64,000 nucleotides of DNA. Origin: Tyto alba. Taxonomy: Eukaryota; Chordata; Aves; Strigiformes; Tytonidae. Shown here piece by piece: positions 40,801 through 50,245 of this stretch. The notes under the pieces are model-generated. The model did no database searches. It saw nothing but the letters and a program-made list of their open reading frames with translations, and was not told the DNA's origin. The position numbers were made by a program, and so were the translations under genes. Position 1 is the first letter of the stretch; every line of letters begins with the position of its first letter. Location of the stretch: assembly GCF_018691265.1 (NCBI RefSeq), contig NW_024881303.1:10409777-10473776 (forward strand), written 5' to 3'.

Positions 40801-42123
40801 CCCAGAAGTAAATATAAAAATTCCCAAACTAAAAATGCCAACATTCACTTTCAAAGCTCTCCCAACTGAAGCTGATGTTTCAGTGTCAAAAGTGGTAGCA
40901 GATCCTAAGGGATCTAGTACTGACATTGAAGTAGTGCAACTTCAAGAAAGCTCTGCTATCCCTGGAGAAACACCAGAGGCTCTAGAGGGTGGTATTCAAA
41001 AAACAAAAAGCAAAATTCTGACACTGACTGAACCTGACATTAAAACAGCACAGATGACTACTACCATAGAGTCCTCCCCTTCAAATACAGGGCAAGATAT
41101 TCATTGGTCATATGTAGAAAGCCAAGAAGTGAGTGAGACAGTAGAACCCGAGCATGTTGCTATTGAAAGGTGTGAGATTTACACTACTGAAATACTGAAA
41201 GAATCAGAGATTCTCTCATCAGAAGTCAAAACTGCTACTCTGGGATTCTCACTGCTCAAGGTGAAGTTGCCTGAATCACATAGCAACTTAGAAGTGCTAG
41301 TCCAGCAACCAACTTCAACAGAAGATATATCAGTAAGCAAACCTAAATATGTGGATGAAAGCTTCGGAGCAATGGCACAGAGAACTGTCAGTGCTGACTT
41401 TAAGCTATCTGACAAACCACACAGTGAGACTGAAGAATCTAGTGGAGAAGTAAGCTTGCCAAAGTTAAAAACATTTGCTGTCGAAGTAAAGCCTTACAGT
41501 AAACTTGAAGAGAGTCTTCCCGATAAGTCACCAGAGGGAATAACTGGAGGTCCTCTCTCTAAAGATGAGGATGTAGATGAAGCACTAGAAGATGAATTAA
41601 AAGACATAACCAATGAAAAAGAAAAGACTGATAGTAAAAGATCTCCTGGAAGATTCAAATTTTGGCTTCCAAGTATTGGCTTTTCATCTTCTGGTGATGA
41701 AACAAGCACAGATTCAAAAACAGAAATAAAAAAATCAGCTGCAGAAGATGTGAAACCTGCTGACACATCAGATACTGATTCTTATAAGCAAACTGAAAAA
41801 ACTGGATGGTTTAAATTTCCTAAGCTTGGTTTCACATCTCCTTCCAAAAAGGCTAAGACTGCTGACAAAGAAGAGATGTGTCATAAAGAGGGAAGAATCT
41901 CAGATGAAGATAGTCCATCAGATAAACCTGATGTATTTTTTGATGCACAGGAAAGCTTATCACCTAAAGAAACAACAGAGGGTGAAAAGTTGAAATTGAT
42001 GGGGCCTCATCTAATGTTCCAGTTTCTCGAACTATCGTGACATCATCAGCAAGAACTGAACTAATCTTGTTGGAAGAAGAAAAAGATAGTCAATCTAATA
42101 TTCCTGGAGATGGAACAAAATGA
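13789..42123 (+). CDS. AHNAK2: AHNAK2 (giant AHNAK-family PDZ protein), spliced, partial at 5' end
   Basis: AHNAK2 is a very large scaffold protein with an N-terminal PDZ domain and long low-complexity repeats; relatives are AHNAK and periaxin. The family acts at the plasma membrane and costameres, and the PDZ domain is known to form a domain-swapped dimer. I assemble six exons: 13789-13865, 14656-14745, 15515-15571, 16154-16295, 17099-17280 and 18064-42123. Splice phases agree throughout. The pieces [33 protein letters not shown] and [14 protein letters not shown] match the human N-terminus as I remember it. The first coding exon is missing. Allowing for three one-base deletions, about 8,200 residues are encoded, against about 5,800 in human; the excess is array length. 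The PLD4 neighbour supports AHNAK2 rather than AHNAK or PRX. The three frame breaks all lie in homopolymers, so I think the gene is intact in the animal. Confidence 0.9.
14656..14745 (+). CDS. AHNAK2: AHNAK2 coding exon ([13 protein letters not shown])
   Basis: Thirty codons lie between a TTTTCCACAG acceptor and a GC donor (AAG|GCAAGA). The product contains [14 protein letters not shown], a segment I recall as nearly identical in human AHNAK2, where its position just before the PDZ region is the same. The exon is phase 0 on both sides. Confidence 0.88.
14746..14747 (+). promoter_or_regulatory. Non-canonical GC splice donor
   Basis: The exon ends AAG and the intron begins GCAAGA, the usual form of the minor GC-AG donor class. 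The matching acceptor is TTTTCAG ending at 15514. No GT nearby would keep both the frame and the conserved coding match. Confidence 0.75.
15515..15571 (+). CDS. AHNAK2: AHNAK2 short coding exon before the PDZ domain
   Basis: Nineteen codons between TTTTCAG and GTCAGT, phase 0 at both ends. The product starts LQEENKK and ends SHSQ, lysine- and serine-rich. In human AHNAK2 the corresponding segment also begins Leu-Gln but is longer. The evidence is splice sites, phase and position, as the sequence itself is poorly conserved. Confidence 0.7.
16154..16295 (+). CDS. AHNAK2: AHNAK2 PDZ domain, first half
   Basis: The acceptor is TATATGTAG and the donor is G|GTACAG. The product reads [20 protein letters not shown] and continues [24 protein letters not shown] in segments. 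This is the start of a class of short PDZ domains shared by AHNAK, AHNAK2 and periaxin. The carboxylate-binding loop region is GFSVMGGG. It splits a Gly codon with the next exon. Confidence 0.93.
16754..16945 (+). mobile_element. CR1 LINE 3' fragment in AHNAK2 intron
   Basis: The segment has the order typical of a CR1 3' end: ACACTGGAACAAG, GAGAGGTTGGGAAGTC, then TTGGACCAGATAATTTCCAG, AGGTCCTTTCCAGCC and a degenerate TATTGTGTAATACG end. It is old and heavily diverged. Only the last roughly 190 bp are present, as expected for a 5'-truncated insertion. Confidence 0.8.
17099..17280 (+). CDS. AHNAK2: AHNAK2 PDZ domain, second half
   Basis: The acceptor is CACTTGCAG and the donor is CAG|GTAGAT. 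It completes the codon from the previous exon to give [20 protein letters not shown] and continues [19 protein letters not shown], the PDZ second helix and last strand. This is very close to human AHNAK2 as I recall it and distinct from AHNAK. It ends in phase 0. Confidence 0.95.
17281..18063 (+). other. Last AHNAK2 intron, A+T-rich
   Basis: The intron runs from GTAGAT to TTGTTTGTTGTTTCAG. It contains several TA-rich tracts (about 17660-17680 and 17749-17787) and no recognisable element. Confidence 0.85.
18064..42123 (+). CDS. AHNAK2: AHNAK2 giant terminal exon (repeat-bearing body)
   Basis: One exon of about 24 kb codes for most of the protein, as is typical of AHNAK genes. Layout: an N-terminal linker with [12 protein letters not shown] and [11 protein letters not shown] (18064 to about 18400), an A+T-rich Lys/Glu-rich segment with one old repeat motif (to 19790), the homogenised array (19791-36585), degenerate copies of the same unit (36586 to about 40850), and a C-terminal tail with KFWLPSIGF and WFKFPKLGF motifs. 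Typical AHNAK blocks such as KFKMPKF and ISLPSVDV recur throughout. The frame breaks at 18184-18188, 32393-32396 and 41985-41988, each explained by one missing base in a homopolymer. As written, the last frame stops at 42038-42040. With one base restored at 41985 it runs 44 more codons to a TGA at 42121. Confidence 0.9.
18184..18188 (+). other. AHNAK2: Frameshift site 1 (A5, probably A6)
   Basis: The PDZ exon frame runs through [19 protein letters not shown] and then reaches a stop after 18378. Beginning at 18192 the next frame reads [10 protein letters not shown], then [12 protein letters not shown] and [11 protein letters not shown], all matching human AHNAK2 order as I recall. One extra A in this run would join them. 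Confidence 0.75.
19791..36585 (+). repeat. AHNAK2: AHNAK2 homogenised tandem array, 15 full + 1 partial copies of 1098 bp
   Basis: Units start at 19791, 20889 and every 1098 bp after that. The twelfth is 1097 bp, so later starts are 32966, 34064, 35162 and 36260. The sixteenth copy stops after 326 bp at 36585. Each unit encodes 366 residues beginning [20 protein letters not shown]. Inside it, AHNAK-type motifs recur roughly every 60-95 residues: [59 protein letters not shown] and [15 protein letters not shown]. Differences from consensus that I found: 21429 and 21465 (unit 2), 22314 (3), 24880 (5), 29272 (9), 29912 and 30029 (10), 31127 (11), a one-base deletion at 32393-32396 (12), and 34109, 34391 and 34605 (14). 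The rest look identical. Confidence 0.97.
32393..32396 (+). other. AHNAK2: Frameshift site 2 (C4 where 14 other units have C5)
   Basis: Unit 12 reads GGCCCCAGGT where every other full unit reads GGCCCCCAGG. The missing C shifts the frame and brings a stop at 32448-32450. The original unit frame resumes at once and stays open to 42040. Confidence 0.97.
36586..40850 (+). repeat. AHNAK2: Degenerate ancestral copies of the 366-residue AHNAK2 unit
   Basis: After the array the coding sequence becomes A+T-rich but keeps the same motif order. The Trp codon of the PSFGWS motif in the last array unit (36452) has counterparts at 37517 ([10 protein letters not shown]), 38573 ([10 protein letters not shown]) and, replaced by Arg, 39668 ([10 protein letters not shown]). 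The spacings are 1065, 1056 and 1095 bp. The KPKFGIS motif recurs in step ([36 protein letters not shown]). A further Trp anchor at 40370 comes after only 702 bp, so that unit is shortened. Confidence 0.85.
41985..41988 (+). other. AHNAK2: Probable frameshift site 3 (A4, probably A5) near the AHNAK2 C-terminus
   Basis: The current frame ends [14 protein letters not shown] at 42040. With one more A the sequence reads [20 protein letters not shown], then [12 protein letters not shown] and a stop at 42121-42123. The acidic, serine-rich extension is more like the preceding protein than the hydrophobic ending in the present frame. Confidence 0.55.
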
Positions 42124-43110
42124 AGTTTCTCTTTTCTCAGCCTTCAATGAAAATAGAATAATCTACATATAAAGAAAATAATGTTTTCTTAATTTTCTTG
42201 TAACTGAAAATTAAACAAAACCCAAAGCTGATATTCATGAAAACAGTTGAACAGAATTTACCACATTTCAATTTTCAAATACATAGATGTGCTATACTCT
42301 GCACTAATAAAATAAAAATACTGATTTCTTCAAATCTGCCCCAAAGGCAACTGAAGGCAGAGTGGAGCCCATAGTTCTAGCAAAGTCTGAAAAGATAACT
42401 GAACCATGAAAGTAAACCACTGAAGGCTCAATGATAGCAAAAAGACTTGTTAAATAGACTTCTCAAAACCACACTGATTATGTTTAGATTATAGATTATT
42501 TCCAGAATGGAGTATAAACTAGTACTATGAGAACTATACTTACCTGTTTAGATTTTGGACCTTTCTGACCTACTTTTTCTTTCTTATTAAAATATTTTTA
42601 TTTTTTTCAGCTAAGGTAATATGTATATTCCACAGACATTTTAAAATGCAAAATAAAACCAAAATACTAGTGTAGAGAGACTAAAGCTTTACCTCTCCCT
42701 CTCTTTGCATTTTTTTTTATTATTGTGGTGGGTGATATTTAGCCTTAAAAGAACTTTTAAAAACCTCAACAGAATAAATTCAAGACCAAAAACCATATAA
42801 CTAGTTCACATTTTTAAGATATCAAAATAAAACATGCTGGCAAAGAATAATTATTGAAATGTGGATAAATAAATTTTAATGTATATATTTACTGGATAGT
42901 TAAATGCACAGAATTATCTGCCACACTGGTGGAATTGCTTCAGAGATTTTCTGGGAAAGGAGATGTATATAATTACTTGCTTCTTTGTTTATATTAATGC
43001 TTCTCTCAAGTACACAACAAAAATCAGAGTGCATATGTGACAGCCTTCACATGTAATAAAACACTGTCTGTATTCTTAATTCACAATAAATTTACCATAT
43101 GAATAATGTC
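42124..43110 (+). other. AHNAK2: Probable AHNAK2 3' untranslated region
   Basis: A+T-rich sequence directly after the coding region with no open frame of note. It contains several AATAAA signals: two overlapping at 42306-42316, and later ones at 43055-43060 and 43085-43090. Which is used cannot be told from sequence alone. Confidence 0.6.
43055..43090 (+). terminator. Candidate AHNAK2 polyadenylation signals
   Basis: AATAAA occurs at 43055-43060 and again at 43085-43090, about 0.9-1 kb after the AHNAK2 stop. An earlier overlapping pair lies at 42306-42316. The choice between them is a guess. Confidence 0.35.
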
Positions 43111-44534
43111 TTGAGTAGCATGCGTTACTGATAGTGCTGCTACCATTTTCTGATTCTGAAAATCCCAGCTTAAGTTTGCAAAAGGTTTGAGTATACCCCA
43201 CTATCTGATGAAGTGGCTGCTTAATGACAGCACAGTTTCTAAATGCGGTAGTAATAGAGATTTTTCACTCATTACAATCCTGAGTTTTATAGATTTGCAT
43301 GTGCAGACTTCCTTCGTTCTAGTAGTTCTCTCATCCTGTATTTTCTTTCTTCATATTCTCCTTAGTACAGGGAAAGCAGACAAAGCAAAACATTTAGAAA
43401 CTAAGTTGTAAAGGAAGTGTACTTGCTTGTCTAATCATCTGTAGCTGGAGATGTTCTTCATTTCTGTATCTTTGCAGTAGGCTTAAATATTGTAAAGAAA
43501 ACTGCTGACAGTTAAGAGAACTCTAATTCTCTCTGAAGAGACTGTCCACATAAGTGTTAGGCATGTATCATTTATTTGGATCATGCAGCATTTCCCTGCA
43601 TTTTCCTGAGGTATAAAGGTCATTGTTCAGTAGACACAAAATTACCACATCAGACAGTAGCAGCATATACCAGGACTGAGGAAGATGTGATCAAAACAGA
43701 AAAATTAAGTCCAGAAAAAGGCAATGTATGTAATAAAGGACATCCCATTCTAACAGCAGCTCACATCTGCCTGCAAAGCAGCCTTCACATAAAACCTCTC
43801 TCAGGTAGTGTCCATTTACTTAGACCCACAAATAGGAATACACCTAGACAGCACTGCATGTAGGAGTCTGTCTTAAAGGTAACAGAATCAAGTCAATTAA
43901 AATTGAGCTCCGAGACAGCAGTGACCACAGAGCAATAATCACTATGATGTTTTTAAAAGATGAATGCAATAGTTAATGGAAGAGCAGTACAGAATAGAAG
44001 GAAAACAGCAATAACATCTTCCTCCAAATAGGCTACTGTCAGCTTTGGGAAAGGTGAAGGTTAGCAAAAAAATAACCAGGTTAACAAGGTATTACCCAAG
44101 GGTCTGATCACAAGAATAGCTAAGAACAGAGCTCAAAAGCGTGCAAGGAGCACAGACACAAACCTGCACAACATAGATATTTTGTGAACAGGCTGATTCT
44201 GACTCAACTTGCATACTTGAGATATGCAGGTTGTTCTTTCAACTGTGGTAGGTTTCCTTGATTACCTCTACTTATTTTTTAACATCCAAAAAAGTGGGTT
44301 GTTCAGCTAAGCATCTACATACAGTCTCCGGCCAAACAAACCTACAGCTGTGATTCAACATGCAAAATAAGGTATAAATGCATTAAAAAGACAGACACCC
44401 CCACCTTGGTAATTTCTGGCACTGTTAAGACATGAATACATCTCCATTGGTTGGCTATTTTGTTGTTCTGTTTGAAGCAGAACCTCTCATATATCCCAAA
44501 GGCAAGACAAAATTAATCCTGAATGAGATAATAC

Positions 44535-44905
44535 ATTTGAAGAAGAATAGACTAGTTCAATTGGAAGGGACCTGCAACCATCTTCAAATCCAGCTGCCTG
44601 ACCACGTCAGGGCTGACCAAAAGTTAAAGCATGTTATCAAGGGCATCATCCAAATGCCTCTTAAACACTGAGAGGTTTGGGGGCATCAACCACGTCTCTG
44701 GGATGCCTGTTCCAGTGTCTGACTGCTCTCTCGGTAAAGAAATGTTTCCTAACGTCAAGTCTGAACCTCCCCTGATGCAGCTTTAAACCATTCCAACGTG
44801 TCGCATCACTGGATACCAGGGAGAAGAGGGAGAAGAGACCAGCACCTCCCTCTCCACTTCCCCTCCTCCAGGAGCTGCAGAGAGCAGAGGTCTGTGAGTC
44901 AATGC
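44535..44905 (-). mobile_element. CR1 LINE 3' fragment, minus strand
   Basis: Read on the minus strand it encodes the CR1 reverse-transcriptase C-terminus: [36 protein letters not shown] and [10 protein letters not shown]. The usual 3' tail follows (TTGATAACATGC, then GGTTGCAGGTCCCTTCCAAT). It is 5'-truncated and degenerate. Confidence 0.92.
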
Positions 44906-46629
44906 CCATGACAAAAGAGCTATCTTCCAGTGATTATGGAGATGCTTATGACTTTCAAAAAATTAAGTGTTAAGTGTACACTGATATAGCATAAACAGTA
45001 GATTAAAAGTTTGCTCAGTACCCAGATGAAAGCAACAAAGGTATGATTTATCTGGAACAACTGAGAGATTAACACCTTGGGTAATGAGGTGAAAAATTGG
45101 AAACAGATAATACTAAAACTTTTGGAACAAGCTGGTGTCTAGTGTGTGAAGCCAGGTGACTTGGTAGTCCCGCCTGAGCTCAAAAACCTATGGCACCAGT
45201 TGCGTTCTGTCTTGCTGCTACCTGCCTTGCTGCCAGCAGCGTTGTAGCTGCAAGGCACTGCACCAAACCAAGCACTCTCAGAAATGAGACTGCTGGGAGC
45301 GTAGAGCAGCAGCTCTCCGTGAAAGCCACCCACGTAAGGCGGGTCTGGTTCACTTCAGTTGTACTCCGTCGTAACACAGGTCCATGAGATGAGCTGATCA
45401 GAGGAGAGTATCGGTGCTCAGGATCCAAACCAGCAATTTCTGCTAGACATGAATAAACAAATACTGAGAAAAATCTGAACTGTCTGCAACCAAACTAGAA
45501 AATCTATCCAAGGATCATAAATAGACGCTAATGAATACTACTGGTGGCCCCAGCTTACATTTAGTACAGTCCTTAACTTGAAGAAATCACAACCTAAATG
45601 AAAGAGACAAGCAACAGGTGGGTGGATAAGAATTATTATTAGCCCTGTTTCATAAATGGAAAAGAAAAGTACTAAGAGACTCAAAGCCTGGTTATAATTT
45701 ATATCATATTCTACTTTTGTAATAGAGAACAATTAAATTAGAATCAAACTATGAAGGGGCCTAAAAAGTCTCACAAGAAAGCAGGGAAATAAACTCCAGT
45801 TCCCCTTAGATCCACTTCATTGTCTTAATTGTGGAGAAAAAGCATGTGATGCCAGTAAAGGAAATAAGGGAGCACTCTCATAAGCATTAATTTTTCCTTT
45901 ATAAGCTGAACCTTACCCCACACAGTTTTTATATTACATCAGAAGACAAGTTTCCCAGCCTGCCCAGAAACTGTCCCACTGAACAACTTATCCAGCACTG
46001 TCAGATTTGAGCTCACAAATAGAGGAGAAGGAAGTTTTCTTATTCCTGCAATATCCACACACCCCGCCTCAAAACCAGTAAAAACATAGCTTCGAGTGCC
46101 ATCTAGAGGAGTGCACTCCACTATAGAAACAGTTTTGTTGGTTGAAGATGTAACTTCTCGAAAAGATTTTCAAACTGACCCACCATTCACATGTGCTCAT
46201 TGCACTGGGAAAAACCTGTCCAATGTTGTGCTTGCATGCAAGCATTAATACAGCACATGGTCAGATATATTTGTTGGTACAGGATAATAAACCCATGAAA
46301 TGAAGCTAGTGAAAGCCAGCTGAGGAGGTTCTACTTTGCCAGAAATTTTAATTAGTAAATGGAAATCTCAAAATATTAAGCAGCCTCTAGAAAGGAAATA
46401 GGGGAGGAGAGTGCTAAAAGCACCTTCATCTTTCTCGATATGTTCGCACTTACAGTGTTACCAGTAAATGTAACTACATGTCTTAAAAATCTATCTTAAT
46501 AACAACAAATATTGATTTGTAATGATGGATAAAACAATCCAAGGAAACTTGAAAGTGTCTGAAAGAGGCAGCTAAGCAGCACAAAAAAATGCAAAATTAG
46601 TTGGGATCATCTCTGACAGACCTCATGGG

Positions 46630-47450
46630 GAAGGGGCCTTCTTTGTGTGGGGATTTGTGTGTATTCACAAAGATGTAAATCAGTCCACACGCAGATGATC
46701 ACAGCAGGTCCCTTTGTCATTCTCAGCACGGGGCAGGGATTCGAAAGCACCAAAACACTTCCTCTGGAGGATGGAGAGGTTGCACCGTGGTGGGGAAGCC
46801 TGAACTCCTGCGCCCCAGTGCTGTGTCTGTGGCAAGAGAGACAGCCTCAGAGCCAAAATGCAACTGAATGAGGCCCTGCCAGCACGGGAGTGACACCACG
46901 AGCTGCCACACGCCTGTTGGAGCTGGAGAGGTCCGCTGCGCTTTCGCAGATGAGAGCGAGGGTGCCAGGACAGGGGGTTTGCCTGACCCTTCTGTGGAGC
47001 CACGCTCCGGGCTTTCGCCTTGGGCTCTCTCGCCTCTGTGGTACATCAAGCCCAAAGCAAAAAGTTCACTTTGCGACTCCGTTTCCAGTGTCAGGCAAAG
47101 GCGCACAGCCCTGGCGAGGTTCACAGAGCCCCAGCCCAGTGTCACTTGCACCACTTCAGGGCTGGAGCACGTGGCCTGCTTTCCTTTCCTGTCGCTTCTG
47201 AGAGCCACCCAGGGCAGGGCCACCGCTCAGGGGCAGATAAGGACATAAGGCACCAGATGGCTCAGGTTTATGGTCCCTGTGTGACTGCAGAAGAAAAGGC
47301 AGCCTAAAGACACAACGCTGGTCAGGGCCAGCACCAGGACAGCCCTAAATGAGCAAGGAAGCTCTCCAGGCACTGCCCACAGTGCAGGTGGGATGCCTTT
47401 GCCACACCAGCACTCATGCAGCAGCTTTGTCCCCCCCATCCCATTTATTA
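46630..47450. other. Unexplained G+C-rich patch
   Basis: This stretch of about 0.8 kb is clearly richer in G+C than its surroundings and therefore carries overlapping open frames on both strands (up to 166 codons on the minus strand, 126 on the plus). None resembles a known family, and I see no repeat signature. It could be an old repeat, a regulatory element or an unrecognised exon cluster. Confidence 0.35.
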
Positions 47451-47686
47451 ATTACATGAGGCCAGCACACAGACATCCGAACATCCCCAGAAATTCAGGG
47501 GTCCAGGGCAGCTGAGCTGGAAGCTGCCCCCAAGATTTAACTCCCAGGCATTTAACTCTGACGACTAGCCTCAACACTTGAATACGGGTATTTCCCTGTA
47601 CCTCTAATTCCCATATGCTTTAAAAAATCTGCCCTCACTATTGTAGGTGATTACTTACATGGCTCAAATCTTAAAGTGGCCAAGAG

Positions 47687-47692
47687 TTTATT
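47687..47692 (-). terminator. PLD4: Candidate PLD4 polyadenylation signal
   Basis: TTTATT on the plus strand gives AATAAA on the minus strand, about 410 bp beyond the PLD4 stop codon. It is the nearest perfect hexamer I noticed. Confidence 0.35.
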
Positions 47693-48102
47693 AAAAATGT
47701 GCTTAAACACATGTAAGCAAACATTGTTAATGAAACATTAAAGTTGAAATATATAGCTTCCTAAAATAAAATAGCACAAGAAGAATGATCTGCGTCTCTG
47801 ATGTATTAAGATCTGGTTGTATCTTCCCTGGTTGCTTTAATATCAGACAGTTCGTCATGTAACACTGTGTGCATTTCGTTAACTGGGGTGAGGTAATCAC
47901 ACAAAAAAGGAAGTGCCACACACTGGCTAGTGGTTTGGCAGATAGAGCCAACCATGAGAAGTTCTCGCATCGTCAAGCAATGTGGACACCATTAAGCAAT
48001 TTCTCTGACAAAGACCTGAAGAAGAAAGCTCCTTGTCTTGCACAGGGAACAAGATTCAAATATAATTTTTGTTTCTATTTTAAATGTCTGTTTCAATTCA
48101 CT

Positions 48103-48311
48103 TCAGAGTCTGCCTCTCCAGTTACAGTCTTTCTGTCCCTGCACATCTTCCAGATTCACTGCATATTTGGAATTCCAGTCTCGCTCAAAAAGGGTTTTTA
48201 ATTGTTCCTGGATAGGCAGTTGCCTTCTTTGAAGGTTGGTTGAATTCTGCTTGATAATTAGACCCACGCCAGCTGTATTAATGAAGTAATCTTCTGACCA
48301 ATTGGAAGTCC
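48103..48311 (-). CDS. PLD4: PLD4 last coding exon
   Basis: The acceptor is TTGCACAG before GGACTTCC. The product is [20 protein letters not shown], then VQ-rich sequence and [14 protein letters not shown], ending NWRGRL and a stop. The block after the second HKD motif and the Phe-Glu-Arg-Asp-Trp near the C-terminus are family hallmarks. Confidence 0.95.
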
Positions 48312-50200
48312 CTGTGCAATGGAAAAGTAGATGATTAGAAAACATTTGTTTCCCAGTGTTCCATTTGATCTCCATACTTGTTAAGTCCACATTGCCTGGC
48401 TTCACTAATTTGCTGTCCAGCTGCAAATCTGATTAGGACCAATGGAGCAGCAAAAATCAGGTCACCTCCTTCTTATTCAAGACATCAGGTTCCAGAAAGT
48501 TAGTATTAACTGCAACCCTGAAGCTTCATAACCTTGTGATTCCTTACAGCCTGTGACAGGGATGCACAAATCTACTCATTATAAACATGGGAATAGAGTG
48601 CAACATTTGATTATTAAGAGAGGTAAAAGCCATTGTTTGATATGGAATTCTGTGTTTAAAGAAAAAAATCCTCAATGGACTTAATTCTCTTTACTTGTTA
48701 AAGGAAAACAAGAGGAGAAACTGGACGCTTGATCAATAAATCCTCAGGAGTTGTTCTGAGCTCAGCAGGCAATGCCCACTTTTAAACTAGGCAAAGCTGG
48801 GAATCCAGCTGTAGACATTGTCTAGGGCTCCCTCCAAAGCTACCACCATTCAGAAAATCAAACACTGTGAAAAAATACACATTTTTATCACTTAGCACTT
48901 CTACTGGTGTTCACCTTAGCCAGAAAAATCTAGTGTCAGTTCCAGAAGGTGCTTAGGCATGAAACCAAATTATCTGCCTATCTGTCTTCAAAAGACAATT
49001 CAGTAAGAAACAAGTTCTATCAAAGGCAACTGGAGCTGCAAGTCCTCAGCCCATTGGAAGATCGGGCTACTTGCTGGTTTGCATTGCTTGGAGGATGAGC
49101 TGACTGAAATGACGGAGCCCTTTCACATTGCCTTTTTTAAGGGATCCTAATAAAGAGTCAAAAATAAACACCATCCTGACTTTCAGGACTTGAGCAGCAA
49201 TTGACATTACTGTTTTCCCATTTCCTTTCCTAGAGTTCTGTTCTACAAACTGTTCATGGAATTAATTCCTCCAGCAATTTCTTTTTATTAAAGCACGATA
49301 ACTAGAGCATCAGCTATCACTGCATCATTCTGAGCACAGTCAGTGAAACTCCTGCTGTGCTTGTCACAGGCTGTGCACTCAGACTCGTCATGCTCTGCTC
49401 TTAATGATTCACAGTCATATGAAATAATCTCTTTCTTACTGAACTTGGCCTACACTGTCTCCCGTTCACATCTCTACTTCTTTACCCAGGGCAGACATTC
49501 TGATAAAGCCATATACTTTGATATGTTTATCTGCCTTACATGGCAAAATGAGGTCTTTTTTGATATTGCAGCCCATCCGATCTCAGTCTCAGTCCTATTG
49601 ATCTGAAGATATTGTAAGTGTTTGGAATAATGGAATACATACCAATATAGGCTACTTTATCAGTGACCATATATTTGTTGTGATTCACTCTCCCATGAGG
49701 AATATTTGTGTGATTCAGAACTGGAACAATGAAGAGTTTCTGGAGGGATAAAAATTAAAAACATAAATAGAAATACCAGAGTGAGGAACAGACTGAATAA
49801 TTGGACAACGCAGATTTTCTATATTTTCAAAGAATAGAGTAGTACAGAAAGAAGAGAATATTCCATACACTGTTATTAAATGTACTATAAAAGAGATTTT
49901 ACTCTTATCCAAGAAAACTAACAAATAGTACTTCCACTATACATAAAATCGGATAAGCAATTGAGATCAGATAAGGATAATGTTTTCTTCACAATGTTCC
50001 ATTAGTGGCACAGCTATTATCATTACAGGGCAGACAATTAAATGCAGTTTTAGGCAGCTGTTTAATAGATCTGCATTTACCACTGATTGCTGCTCTTATT
50101 TTGTGCTAGAATGGGCTGATATCAGACACAATGGGCACTGCAGGCAACAGTATTGCCTAACTTTTTGTGTTAATTCCTACTAAAAGCTACAGTTCTGATC

Positions 50201-50245
<45 letters not shown>

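Larger units (their letters stand above)
43111..48102. other. Intergenic spacer between convergent AHNAK2 and PLD4
   Basis: The two genes converge on this interval of about 5 kb. It holds a CR1 relic (44535-44905), a G+C-richer segment at about 45125-45430 and a larger one at 46630-47450. The near end should include the PLD4 3' UTR. The overlapping open frames on both strands have no recognisable domains. Confidence 0.7.
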
